64,000 bases of DNA, from the NCBI GenBank assembly GCA_030427205.1, contig JAUHXC010000005.1:267888-331887 (forward strand), in the 5' to 3' direction. The DNA comes from a bacterium. Its GTDB lineage: Bacteria; Myxococcota_A; Bradymonadia; UBA7976; UBA1532. Below the pieces are notes generated by a model. The model saw only the letters and a list, made by a program, of their open reading frames with translations, did no database searches and was not told the origin of the DNA. Below, piece by piece: positions 26,255 through 35,206 of the stretch (position 1 is its first letter; every line of letters begins with the position of its first letter). A program made the position numbers and the translations under genes.

Positions 26255-27085
26255 GTGACGGGTGATGCCGGCAGAAAGCGGACGGAAGGCCTGAAACGGC
26301 GCCATATTGGCGATCCGACGGCTCCGGCGCAAGCCGAGGCGCGCCCGCGGGTGCTCGTCAGCCGCTGCCTGCTCGGCCACCGGGTGCGCTACGACGGCCG
26401 CGACAAGCACCAGCCCGCGCTGGCCGCGCTGCTCGACCGCTGGCGGCTGCTGGCCATCTGCCCCGAGCTCGAGGCGGGCCTCGGCGTGCCCCGCCCGCCG
26501 ATGGATCTGGTCGGCCCGCCGGGCGCCGCGCGGCCGATCGAGAGAGCCTCGGGTCGCGACCTCGAGCCGCTGATGACGCCGGCCATCGCCCGGCTCACCG
26601 CAGATATCCACGACGCCGGCGGCCTCGACGGCGCCGTGCTCAAGGCGCGCTCACCGAGCTGCGGCCTCGGCTCGGCGGCGCGCTACGACCGCGTCGACGA
26701 CCCCGCGCCCGCCGCCCGGGTCGACGGGGTCTTCGCCGCCGCTTTGCGTGGACTGCGCCCCGCGCCGCGCCTCATCGACGAGGGCCAGCTCGCCGACCCC
26801 GAGCAGCGGGCGCGGTTCGCGCTGGCGGTCGAGCTGCGCCGCCGGGCGCTGAACGCGGCCCGCTGGGGCGATGTGCGCGGCCTCGACGGCGTCTGGCGCG
26901 CGTGGCACGCCGGCCCGCTGGCCGAGGCGCTGCGCGCCGCGAAGCTCGACCGGAAACGCATGCACCACCTGGCAGACGATCCGAATGCACTCGTCGGGCA
27001 CATCGATGCGGTGGTCGAATGTCTGCCCGCCCGGCGATTGCCGGCGACGCCGGCGGCAGGTGTTCATCAAACGATCGGTTCGTAA
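26255..27085 (+). CDS. DUF523 family protein
   Basis: DUF523 (YbbK-like) proteins carry conserved cysteines whose function is not established. Here they are VLVSRCLLGHRVRYDG, LAICPELEAG and LKARSPSCGLG, which matches the family well. The C-terminal 100 residues are helical and end in a region I do not recognise, longer than the minimal family. The GTG at 26255 gives 276 residues but with about 30 residues before the family similarity; a second GTG at 26351 starts directly at the conserved VLVSRCLLG and is a serious alternative, which would also leave a more usual 129-base divergent gap to mutS2. Confidence 0.8.
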   Translation: MTGDAGRKRTEGLKRRHIGDPTAPAQAEARPRVLVSRCLLGHRVRYDGRDKHQPALAALLDRWRLLAICPELEAGLGVPRPPMDLVGPPGAARPIERASGRDLEPLMTPAIARLTADIHDAGGLDGAVLKARSPSCGLGSAARYDRVDDPAPAARVDGVFAAALRGLRPAPRLIDEGQLADPEQRARFALAVELRRRALNAARWGDVRGLDGVWRAWHAGPLAEALRAAKLDRKRMHHLADDPNALVGHIDAVVECLPARRLPATPAAGVHQTIGS

Positions 27086-27168
27086 TTTGCACACCGACTG
27101 AGCCGTACGGCCAAGAGAATGGCGTTCGACCGCGCGACGGTCGGGCCCGACCAGGAAGGTTCGACAGT

Positions 27169-30108
27169 ATGAAGCCGAAGACGACCCTGCACCCGGGCCT
27201 CATGATGCTGTGCGCGCCGCTCGTGGCCCTGCTCGTCGCGCTGCCCGGCTGCGACCCCGGCCTGAGCGACGGCGACGCCGGCGTGCTGACCGACGGCGGC
27301 CTCGGCCTCGACGACGGCATACCCGACGGAGACGGCGGCGGCGGGCCCGACCCCCAGGAGGGCGACGCCTCGAACGAGCCGGCCAACCCGCTGCTCAACT
27401 CGATCTTCCCCAACCGGGCGCCCATCGGCGGCACGTTGCCGGTGCGCCTCGTCGGCCGCGACTTCGCCGAGGGCATGCGGGTGCGCATCGGCACCCTCGA
27501 CTGCGCCGACGTCACCGTCGAAAACGAAAATCGCATGACCTGCGTGGTGCCAGCCGTCGCGGCGGCCGACGTCTTCGACGTGATGGTCATCTGGCCCGAC
27601 GAGCAGCGCGACATCCTGCCCCGCGGCTTCACCTACTTCGAGCCGGTCACCATCAGCGAGATCTTGCCGCCCATCGGACCCGCCCTCGGCGGCGCCCCGA
27701 TCACCATCATCGGCACCGGCTTCATCGAAGGCACCGAGGTGCGCATCGGCGGCGCCCGGGGCGACGTGACCGAGGTCATCGTGCGCGAGGGCATGCTGCC
27801 CGACCAGCTCGACGTCATCGTGCCCGCGGGCGAACCGGGCATCGTCGACGTGACCGTGCGCAACCTCAACGGCACCGCCACCGTCGAAGACGGCTTCGTC
27901 TGGTACGAAGAGCTCTTCGTCGACGACATCGACCCGCCCTGGGGCCCGGTCGACGGCGACACGGAGGTGCGGCTGGCGGGTATCGGCCTCTCGGCCGACA
28001 GCGCGGTCACCTTCGGCCGCGGCCCGGCGCGGGTGCTCTCCTCCGAGCTCGACCGCCAGCGCCTCGTCGCGCTCACCCCGCCCGCCGGCCTGCCGGGCGT
28101 CGTCGACGTCACCGTGCGCAACTTCAACGGGGTCTGGCAGGGGGAGAGCGCCTTCCTCTACGTGCGCTCCGGCGCCGGGCCCTTCACCGTCGACGGCATC
28201 GCCCCCAACCGGGTGCCGGCCACCGGCGGGCGCGACGTCTTCATCGGCGGCAACGGCTTCGACGAGGCCACCCGGGTGCTGTTGGCCGACGCCGCCGGCG
28301 AGCAGCCCATCGCCTGCGCGCTCGAGCGCCCGCAGCTCTTGCGCTGCACCCCGCCGGTGCGCGCGCCGGGTATCGTCGACGTGGTCATCGAAGGCGCCGA
28401 GCGCCGGGTGCTCGAAGACGGGCTGACCATCTACGAAGCCGTCGAGATCTTCGACCTCACCCCCGATCGCGGCGGCGTCGCCGGCGGCACGCTGGTGCAG
28501 CTCGTCGGCCGCGGCCTCAGCGCCCGCATGACCGTCGAGTTCGACCAGAGCGAGGCGGAGATCGTCTCCGTCGCGGCCGACGGCGAGTCGGCGCTCGTGC
28601 GCACCCCGCCCGGCCGCCGGGGGCGGGTCGCGGTGCGGGCCACCACCGACGACGACGAGACCCTGCTGCCGCAGGCCTACGCCTACTTCGACCCGACCAT
28701 CGGCGTCGGCGGCATCAGCGGCGACAGCATCGGCAACGCGGTCAACGTCACCGTGCTCGACTCGCGCAGCGGCATCCCGGTGGCCGGCGCGCGGGTGCTG
28801 GTGACCGGCATGAGCCCCGAAGAGCGCTGGCAGGGCACCACCAACGACTTCGGCCAGGTGGTCATCGCCGACCCGAACCTCGTCCTGCCGGTGAGCGTCA
28901 CCGCCGCGGCCAACGACTACAGCACCACCACCTACGACCGGGTCACCGCCGAGAACGTCACCCTGCTGCTCAACTCGTTCGTGCCGCCCGAGCAGGGCCC
29001 CGGCGACCCGCCGCCGCCCATCGAGCCGGTGACCCTGCGCGGCCGGGTCTTCGGCATCGACGCCCTCGAGAAGCCCGTCGACCCGGGCTTGATCCTGGCC
29101 GTCTTCGTCGAGACCAGCCACACCTCGCCCGGCAACCGCATCGCCGCCCCGCCGCCGGCGCCCAACGGCATCCTCACCGAAGACGGCCCCTTCGAGATCG
29201 TCGTGCGCCCCGGCGAGCTGGCCATCGTCGCCACCGCGGGCTACGTGCCGGTGGTCACCGTCGACGAGTACAACCGCGGCGAGGCGACCTGGTGGGAGCT
29301 GCGCGACGCGGTGCAGCCCATCGCCATGGGCCTGCGCCGCTTCATCGGCGCCGCGCCCGGCGATCAGATCGACGACCTCGAGGTGCACATCGACCGCCCG
29401 CTGCGCATGACCGTGCCGGCGGTCATCGACAACCCGCCCGGCGCGGTGCGCGGCGCGCCCGACCGCTTCACCATCAAGCCGATCCTGTCGCTCGGCGCCG
29501 AGGGCTGGTTCGACTTCCGCTACGACCAGAGCGCCGGCGAGCCGCGCATGCGCTTCCGGGCGATGCCCGACCTCGCCGCGTGGCCCGACCTCGACGTCGT
29601 GATGTTCTGGGACGCCGAAGCCACCCAGACCGACCCCACCCTGCCCTATAACTATGCGGTCACCGACGTCGAGGTGCGCGACATGCGCAACGGCGTGGTC
29701 ATCGCGCCGATGGTGGGCACGACCGCCATCACCTCACCGGCCGACGGCACCGCGCTCGGCCGCGACCGCTGGGTCGAGTTCCAGGTGCACCCGGGCTACG
29801 ACCGCCCCGACGCACCCAGCGAGCCGGCCAGCTTCCACCTCGTGCGGGTCTCGCGCATGGGCCAGGTGATCTGGACCCAGGTGCTGCCCGGCGCGGTCAA
29901 TCGCTTCCGCTTCCCCGAGCTGCCCGAGCCGGAGGGCGACGAGGTCTTCGCCGACGTCGCGGTCCTCGAAGAGGGCGGCGTCCTGCAGATGAGCATCCTG
30001 TCGGTGCTGGTCGACGGCGAGTTCGAGTTCGACGATTTCACCTATAACGACTTCGGCCGGCTGCGCAGCTTCGCCTTCAGCTACATCAGCTTCCTGCCCC
30101 CGCTCTGA
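27169..30108 (+). CDS. Lipoprotein with five TIG/IPT domains and a carboxypeptidase-regulatory-like domain
   Basis: A 979-residue surface protein. The N-terminal signal has lipobox LPGC (VALLVALPGCDPG), followed by a Gly/Asp-rich linker. Five TIG-type immunoglobulin-like repeats follow, each opening with a version of 'I-x-P-x-x-G-P-x-x-G-G-x-x-V-x-I/L-x-G-x-G-F' (for example ILPPIGPALGGAPITIIG and IAPNRVPATGGRDVFIGG). After them comes a carboxypeptidase-regulatory-like fold (VTVLDSRSGIPVAGARVLV) and a C-terminal beta-rich region without assignment. TIG proteins in Myxococcota are often surface-adhesive; the function here is not known. The ATG at 27169 lies 83 bases after the DUF523 gene, with AGGAAGG upstream. 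No protease or sortase signal is present. Confidence 0.9.
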   Translation: MKPKTTLHPGLMMLCAPLVALLVALPGCDPGLSDGDAGVLTDGGLGLDDGIPDGDGGGGPDPQEGDASNEPANPLLNSIFPNRAPIGGTLPVRLVGRDFAEGMRVRIGTLDCADVTVENENRMTCVVPAVAAADVFDVMVIWPDEQRDILPRGFTYFEPVTISEILPPIGPALGGAPITIIGTGFIEGTEVRIGGARGDVTEVIVREGMLPDQLDVIVPAGEPGIVDVTVRNLNGTATVEDGFVWYEELFVDDIDPPWGPVDGDTEVRLAGIGLSADSAVTFGRGPARVLSSELDRQRLVALTPPAGLPGVVDVTVRNFNGVWQGESAFLYVRSGAGPFTVDGIAPNRVPATGGRDVFIGGNGFDEATRVLLADAAGEQPIACALERPQLLRCTPPVRAPGIVDVVIEGAERRVLEDGLTIYEAVEIFDLTPDRGGVAGGTLVQLVGRGLSARMTVEFDQSEAEIVSVAADGESALVRTPPGRRGRVAVRATTDDDETLLPQAYAYFDPTIGVGGISGDSIGNAVNVTVLDSRSGIPVAGARVLVTGMSPEERWQGTTNDFGQVVIADPNLVLPVSVTAAANDYSTTTYDRVTAENVTLLLNSFVPPEQGPGDPPPPIEPVTLRGRVFGIDALEKPVDPGLILAVFVETSHTSPGNRIAAPPPAPNGILTEDGPFEIVVRPGELAIVATAGYVPVVTVDEYNRGEATWWELRDAVQPIAMGLRRFIGAAPGDQIDDLEVHIDRPLRMTVPAVIDNPPGAVRGAPDRFTIKPILSLGAEGWFDFRYDQSAGEPRMRFRAMPDLAAWPDLDVVMFWDAEATQTDPTLPYNYAVTDVEVRDMRNGVVIAPMVGTTAITSPADGTALGRDRWVEFQVHPGYDRPDAPSEPASFHLVRVSRMGQVIWTQVLPGAVNRFRFPELPEPEGDEVFADVAVLEEGGVLQMSILSVLVDGEFEFDDFTYNDFGRLRSFAFSYISFLPPL

Positions 30109-30580
30109 TCGACGACATCGGGGTCCCTCGCGCGGCGGGCGCACGCCTCCCCCACCCCGCTGCCGAAGCCAGTCGAGCGCGGAGCGCGAGACGTGAGTGC
30201 CCATGCCCCGTGCCATGCGCTGCGGCAACCCAACGCCCGGATTGGACCCAGCGCGCCACTCCAGATGCACGAACACGCGAGCGCCAGCGAGCCGCCGAGC
30301 GCAGCGCAGGCATGCGGGCTGGCCCGCACGGGTCGGAGGGAGAGCGCAGCGGTGAGCCGAAGGCGAACCCGAGCATCGACCGGAGATCCCGCCCCGGCGC
30401 AGCCGGGGTGCCGGAGACGAGCACGGCCACGTAACGCTGTTGGCGCGTTCCGAGCCGCCGAGAGCTGGACCGCCGTGCCCACCCTGGGCGTTGCCCACGC
30501 TATCGCGGTGCCCACCCTGGGCGTTGCCCACACTGTCGTCCCGCCCACCCTGGGCGCCACCCACACCCTCAGCGCCGCTA
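30109..30580 (+). other. Gene-free interval between TIG lipoprotein and GFA gene
   Basis: This 472-base stretch lies between two convergent genes and holds no credible reading frame. It contains a G+C-rich hairpin at 30392-30408 (CCCCGGC GCA GCCGGGG, seven paired bases) that could end transcription from either side, although no T tract follows it. It also holds the 33-bp triple repeat described separately. Nothing resembling a tRNA or small RNA is seen. Confidence 0.6.
30475..30573. repeat. Three tandem copies of a 33-bp repeat
   Basis: Three contiguous 33-bp units start at 30475, 30508 and 30541. The shared core is GCCCACCCTGGGCG followed by TTGCCCAC in the first two copies; the third has CCACCCAC instead. 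CCCACCCTGGGCG is nearly palindromic. Thirty-three bases is eleven codons, but the array lies outside any credible gene, between the TIG lipoprotein and the GFA gene. Confidence 0.85.
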
Positions 30581-30964
30581 TCAGCGGTCGTTCTGCGGCA
30601 GCCCATCGGCGATGGTGTAGTAGTCGCCCTTCTCCGAGACGAAGATGTGCACATGCACAGCCGTGCCGGTGGGCGTATCGAAGGCGCCCATCATCGGGCT
30701 GATCCAGTCGCGGTGCACGGGGTCGAAGAAGAGCGAGCAGCCGCAGGTCGAGCAGAAGCCGCGGCGCACCTTCTCCGAGGATCGATACCAGGTGATGTTC
30801 TCGGCCCCGTGCACCGTCACCGCCGCCTTGGGCACGTCCGTGCCGACGCCGTAGTGCCCGGAGAACTTGCGGCATTGCACGCAGTGGCAAGCGTCGGGCG
30901 CGGGCAGGTCGCCGGCGACCTCGAAGGTCACCGCGCCGCAGATGCAGGAGCCTCGATGGGTCAT
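30581..30964 (-). CDS. GFA-family (glutathione-dependent formaldehyde-activating-like) zinc protein
   Basis: A 127-residue member of the GFA/CENP-V fold family. Zinc ligands are visible as CICGA near the start, CHCVQC (ACHCVQCRK), and CSTCG (GFCSTCGCSLFF). The family name comes from an enzyme acting on S-hydroxymethylglutathione; most members have no proven reaction. Its ATG at 30964 overlaps the TGA of the NACHT gene by four bases (ATGA), indicating translational coupling and joint function or at least joint supply. No glutathione-linked genes are nearby, so a detoxification role is not supported by context. Confidence 0.9.
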   Translation of the reverse strand: MTHRGSCICGAVTFEVAGDLPAPDACHCVQCRKFSGHYGVGTDVPKAAVTVHGAENITWYRSSEKVRRGFCSTCGCSLFFDPVHRDWISPMMGAFDTPTGTAVHVHIFVSEKGDYYTIADGLPQNDR

Positions 30965-33900
30965 GGGGTCTCCGGGGTGCGTTCGGGCGGATCGCCATCG
31001 CGTTGGATGAGGAGGCGATCGAGCCAGTCGAGGAGGGTCTTGGCCTGTTCGAGGCGCTCGCCTTCTTCGGTGACGACGCGACCGGCAACGGCCGAACGCG
31101 CTCCCTTGAGCAAGTCGAGGCGCTCGCCTTCTTCGGTATCGAAGCGGTCGGCCACGACTGAACGCTCTGCGTGAAGAAACTCAAGGCGGCTCCCAAGACC
31201 CCAATCCCACTCCACGGCCGCTTCCTTGGTCCGCTGTATCAGTTCATTGGGGATGGTCGCACCCACCCAGGATAGACTACTCTCAAGCCAGTCATTCTCA
31301 GTGCGAAAGCCCCATAGATCTGATGGTCTTGTAAGCCCGACGATAGCCCGTATACAGCTCAATGCGGCCAGCGCAGATAGGATCGGATGCTCACCGCTAA
31401 GGCATTCGAAGACCTCAGCTGGAGGGCGCGTTGCAACCATGCGACCGACCAGCGCAGCCTGCAGTGCCTCCCTCCTTTCGAGGACTGGCCTTGCCAGGAC
31501 ATGTCGGCAGATCGCGTAGTCACCGTCCAACGAGAGCAACCCCCATGCGAGGTCATAGGCCAATTCGCTACCCGGCTTGATTCGATGGACCAAGTCTTCC
31601 CCGATCTGACCCACCCGAGGAAGCATCTGGACCAGCGCCTTGCCCAAATCTCGCGATCCGTCGAGCGAGAGCAAGGAGTGTAGATTGAACAGGTCCAGCT
31701 CGTACGTCTCACCGAGCCACCGCATGCCCCTCGACCAGCCGACCTCGCCAAGATCCTGAGAACCCCAGCATGCGCGTTCCACGCTCGAAGCCAGCACGCG
31801 CCCCAATTGCGACCGATTCAGCCGTGCCATCTGGTCGTAGGCCAGCGACAAGGCCAACCGGGCATCCTCACCCGTCTCCCGCTGCAGGCAGTCGTCCAAC
31901 AGCCCGACGAACTGCCCGACCGGTGCCATCCCGCACCAGAAGAACAGCACACTGCGCCAGCGGTCATCATGCCGCGACCGCAGCAGCCGGCTGCGATCCA
32001 GCAGATCACCATCCGGCAGCTCGATATCCCCCTCGACAACAGCCTCGGCGACCAGGAACTCCAGCAGGCTCTTGTGCGCGAAGTGGTACACCCCCGGCCC
32101 GAGCACCAGCCCCGAGCGCTCCTCGATCGCGTCCAGGATCGCCCCGCAGCGCGCCGCCTCGGGCACATGCGCTTCGAGGAACTCCACCGCCGCCGCGCGC
32201 TCGATCTCTTCGACATCGGCCATGAACAGATGCACCGCCAGCAGCCGCAACAACCGCCGCCGCTGGGTATCGTTCAGCCCCACATCCTCCACCGCGACCT
32301 TCCGCCGCCGATCCCACTGCCCCAGCATGCCGTCGACATAGCGCTGGTACAGCCGGGCCCGCCCGTTCGGCAACTCACCGTCGAGCCCATGAACCACCAG
32401 CAGCGTCGTCAGCAGCAGCGGGTTCTCGGTCAGCGTCTGCAGCGTCGGGTCCGAGCGCCAGCCCTCGACCATCGCCGCCACATCCACCGCCCGCGCGTCC
32501 TCGGCCACGACCGGCGAGTGGCGGAACCAGCGGCTGACGTAATCCTCGATGCGCGGCGCGTCGAACGGCGCGATCTGGCAGCGCACCCAGGCTTCGGGCA
32601 GCCGCTCCAGCTGGGTCGTCGTCAGCGGGCGGCTGGTCAGCACCACCGGCGCCCGCGCCGCCGCCACCGCCAGACCCAGCAGCCACGCGGCGACCGCCCC
32701 CCGCCGCTCCAGCGGCACCTCGTCGAAGCCATCGAGCAGAAAAGCCACGGACCCGCGGTCGAGCCAGCCGCGGATGAGTTCGGCGCTCAGCTCCTCGGCC
32801 AGGTGCGGGCCGCCCACCGCCCGAACGACGGCCTGCACGCTGGGCAAAGGCTCCTTCAGCGTATGCAGCGGCACCCGCACCGCCAGCCGATCCTCGCTGA
32901 TATCCATCGCCCGCCGCTGCAGCCAGCGGGTCCAGGTGGACTTGCCCGACCCCGGCGCGCCCTCGGCCGCGACCCGTTGGCCGTCCGACAAGCACAGGTC
33001 GATGACCTCCGCCGCGGTATCGAAGGTACGGCTCTGGCCATGGGGCAGCGGCTCGACCAGCGCCGGGCAGACGAAGAAGTCGTCGAACTGCCCGCGCAGC
33101 TCGCGATCGGCGTGCAGGCCGGCGATGTCCAGCTCCAGCCACAGCTTGTTGAGCAGCCCCTGCCGCACCCGGGCCAGGACCGGATCGTCGGTGACCTGCG
33201 CGTCCTCGCGGATGAGCTTCGAACTCAGCTCTTCGAGCTGCCCGGCCACCTGCTCCAGCCGGCCGATCGCGTCGTCGAGCTTGCGGGTCGCCGACGAGAC
33301 CGCCTCGGCCGAGGCGACCAGCAGCGCCGCCAGATAAGGCCCCACCTGCAAGAAGAGGTCGCCCAGCCCGGCGGCCCGCACGCTCGGCGGCAGGCGCGCG
33401 TGCGCATCGAGCATGTCGAAGAGCGCCGGGCCGTCCATATTGGCGCGGAAGACCTGCTTCGGATCGTCGACGAAGCGCTCGAACGCCGCCCGTGCCCGGT
33501 CGAAGATGAGCCACTGCCCGCTGAGCGCGACCCCCGCCTTCTCGAAGCGTACGCGCTGCGACTCCAGCGCACGATCGACCGCGTCGTCGACCTGCCGCTG
33601 CAGGCGCCGCCGATCGCGCCGGCTCAGGGCGTCGTCGATGCGGCCCTCGACGATGTCGCCCACCAGTTCGGCGAAGTCGTTCTGCACCGCGTCGAGGCGA
33701 TCCCGCACGGCGTCGAGCTGCTCGGTCTGGGCCTCCAAGCCCTGCAGGACCCGGTGCTTGAAGAACGTGTCGTCCTGCGCGCAGGCCCGATGCAGCCGCG
33801 CGGCGAGCGCCGACAGGTGCGGCTCGACCACCGCCGCGTCGAAGCGGAAGAAGGCGTGCGCGTCGCGGCCCAACCGGCCGGCGACCACGGCCCGCTGCGC

Positions 33901-34182
33901 CTTCAACATCGCCAACCACTCGGCCGGCGTGGGTATCTGCAGCGCCGCCAGACGCTCACGCAGGCGCACCAGCGCGGGCGGCGGGGTATCGAGCCCTTCG
34001 TGCGCAGGGAAGAGCGCGGCCGGGCTGGCCAGCGCGACCGTATCGGGCAGTTCAGCGGCCCATCGCGCCAGCGCCTGGCCCAGCGCGGTATCGAGCTCAT
34101 CGGCCTTCGCCGCGTCGAGCCCCGCGTTCGCGGCGCGGGTCAAGGCGAAGCCGAAGCACCAGCTCATGAGATCGAAGGCCAT
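30961..34182 (-). CDS. NACHT-domain NTPase (candidate bNACHT defence-type protein)
   Basis: A 1,073-residue STAND-type ATPase. Walker A is EGAPGSGKSTW near residue 411 and Walker B is FLLDGFDEV near 482, with the small-residue-Asp-Asp/Glu pattern typical of NACHT. The NACHT-associated helical region follows (NPLLLTTLLVVHGL, YHFAHKSLLEFLVAEAV). The N-terminal 400 residues are helical and unassigned (candidate effector or oligomerisation module). The C-terminal 300 residues are a probable sensor region: lower G+C than the neighbours (31.2-31.76 kb), different codon use, and a 22-residue internal duplication. Bacterial NACHT proteins (bNACHT) protect against phages, but here the function is inferred from architecture only. 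It is four-base coupled to the GFA gene and follows the chaperone-like gene by 102 bases. Confidence 0.85.
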   Translation of the reverse strand: MAFDLMSWCFGFALTRAANAGLDAAKADELDTALGQALARWAAELPDTVALASPAALFPAHEGLDTPPPALVRLRERLAALQIPTPAEWLAMLKAQRAVVAGRLGRDAHAFFRFDAAVVEPHLSALAARLHRACAQDDTFFKHRVLQGLEAQTEQLDAVRDRLDAVQNDFAELVGDIVEGRIDDALSRRDRRRLQRQVDDAVDRALESQRVRFEKAGVALSGQWLIFDRARAAFERFVDDPKQVFRANMDGPALFDMLDAHARLPPSVRAAGLGDLFLQVGPYLAALLVASAEAVSSATRKLDDAIGRLEQVAGQLEELSSKLIREDAQVTDDPVLARVRQGLLNKLWLELDIAGLHADRELRGQFDDFFVCPALVEPLPHGQSRTFDTAAEVIDLCLSDGQRVAAEGAPGSGKSTWTRWLQRRAMDISEDRLAVRVPLHTLKEPLPSVQAVVRAVGGPHLAEELSAELIRGWLDRGSVAFLLDGFDEVPLERRGAVAAWLLGLAVAAARAPVVLTSRPLTTTQLERLPEAWVRCQIAPFDAPRIEDYVSRWFRHSPVVAEDARAVDVAAMVEGWRSDPTLQTLTENPLLLTTLLVVHGLDGELPNGRARLYQRYVDGMLGQWDRRRKVAVEDVGLNDTQRRRLLRLLAVHLFMADVEEIERAAAVEFLEAHVPEAARCGAILDAIEERSGLVLGPGVYHFAHKSLLEFLVAEAVVEGDIELPDGDLLDRSRLLRSRHDDRWRSVLFFWCGMAPVGQFVGLLDDCLQRETGEDARLALSLAYDQMARLNRSQLGRVLASSVERACWGSQDLGEVGWSRGMRWLGETYELDLFNLHSLLSLDGSRDLGKALVQMLPRVGQIGEDLVHRIKPGSELAYDLAWGLLSLDGDYAICRHVLARPVLERREALQAALVGRMVATRPPAEVFECLSGEHPILSALAALSCIRAIVGLTRPSDLWGFRTENDWLESSLSWVGATIPNELIQRTKEAAVEWDWGLGSRLEFLHAERSVVADRFDTEEGERLDLLKGARSAVAGRVVTEEGERLEQAKTLLDWLDRLLIQRDGDPPERTPETP
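31051..31182 (-). repeat. 66-bp tandem duplication inside NACHT gene C-terminus
   Basis: The sequence GAGGCGCTCGCCTTCTTCGG occurs at 31051 and again at 31117, exactly 66 bases (22 codons) apart. The flanking bases are also alike, so the protein carries two consecutive copies of an 'RSxVAxR-x-TEEGERL' segment. The duplication preserves the frame. The second copy's outer boundary is approximate. Confidence 0.85.
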
Positions 34183-34284
34183 GCCGCGATACCTCCTGCC
34201 GCGCGCCCCGGGCGCCGCAGGATGCCACAGCGCATCGCCCCGAGAAACGGCGTCAGCGCGCCGCGGCGCCGACGGGGCGCTGCA

Positions 34285-35061
34285 TCACTGCTCCAGCAGA
34301 TCGAGATACAGCCGCCGGCGGGCGGCGCTCATGGAGAGGATGTCGCGCTCGGACCAGCCATAGGCGGCGGCGAGCGCGTGCACCTCGCGGATCCACTGCT
34401 TCACCTGGGCCGTGATCTCGTCCCAGAAGTACCCGACGATGTCGAAGTGGCTCACCCAGGCGTGCGCGCAGGCCGCGCAGGTCAGCTGGAAGCGGATGTG
34501 GGCCTGCGGGTCGCGCTCGGCGATGGCGTCGGTGATGGCGTCGGCCAGCTCGGCGGGCAGCGACTCGACGAGGTCTCCATCGGGCCCGGCCACGGAGACC
34601 ACGCAGCGCTGCAACAGCTTCGCTCGCGCCTCGGCCGGCGCCTCGAAGGCCTCGACGGTGGCGAGGTCCCGGCTGTCGGGCAGGCGCACCTCGAGGGTGT
34701 AGTCGTCGACCTCGATCGTATGCGGGCCCGGATCGATCCCGGCCGGATCGGCGACGCTCAGCTCTGCGCCGGTCATATGGAACTCGAGCTCCTCGGCGCA
34801 CGCCGGGCATGCGACGCGGACGTCGAAGGTCTCGCCGAAGAGCGCGCAGCGCAGCCGCAGCAGGTGGGCGTCCCGCTGCCCGATGGTCAGCGCGGCGCGC
34901 GCGTCGGGCCCATCGGATACGGCCAGGGCCAGCAGCGCCAGACCCCGGTCCGCCGGGCCGCGGTCGCGGCCCCAATCCCAGACGCGCATGAGTTCGAAGG
35001 CGGTGGGCGGCCCGGACGCCGCCGGCTGCGGATCGGGCTCGGCGGGTCGTCGCTGGGACAT
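34285..35061 (-). CDS. Baseplate-hub assembly chaperone-like protein of contractile injection systems (orphan)
   Basis: A 258-residue protein that resembles proteins annotated as T4-family baseplate hub assembly chaperone and found in extracellular contractile injection system loci. It shows FELMRVWDWGRDRGPADRGLALLA near the N-terminus, an IGQRDAHLLRLRCALFG helix, and two zinc-ribbon halves (ACPACAEEL and TCAACAHAW). It ends in the characteristic REVHALAAAYGWSERDIL and RRRLYLDLLE. I recognise this pattern from memory; no alignment was run. No sheath, tube, spike or ATPase gene of such a system is visible in the window, so it is an orphan here. The ATG at 35061 is the credible start, with the 42- and 86-bp arrays upstream; the frame is open further, into the 42-bp repeats. 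NACHT starts 102 bases downstream. Confidence 0.7.
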   Translation of the reverse strand: MSQRRPAEPDPQPAASGPPTAFELMRVWDWGRDRGPADRGLALLALAVSDGPDARAALTIGQRDAHLLRLRCALFGETFDVRVACPACAEELEFHMTGAELSVADPAGIDPGPHTIEVDDYTLEVRLPDSRDLATVEAFEAPAEARAKLLQRCVVSVAGPDGDLVESLPAELADAITDAIAERDPQAHIRFQLTCAACAHAWVSHFDIVGYFWDEITAQVKQWIREVHALAAAYGWSERDILSMSAARRRLYLDLLEQ

Positions 35062-35206
35062 GTCGCACTCCTCACGGACGCCGCGACAGGTTCGGGCGCG
35101 CGCGTCCTCCACCGTGCGTCGGGCCGGCAGCGAGCGCAAGCGATGGCAGGCATATCCGGCGATGCGCGCGGGACGGCCGCCGCCGAGGCCCCCTGCCGCG
35201 GAAGAT

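Noticed and set aside
34285..35061. Remnant of a complete contractile injection system or prophage
   Set aside because: No sheath, tube, spike, tail fibre, AAA ATPase or integrase gene is visible within the window; only the one chaperone-like gene.
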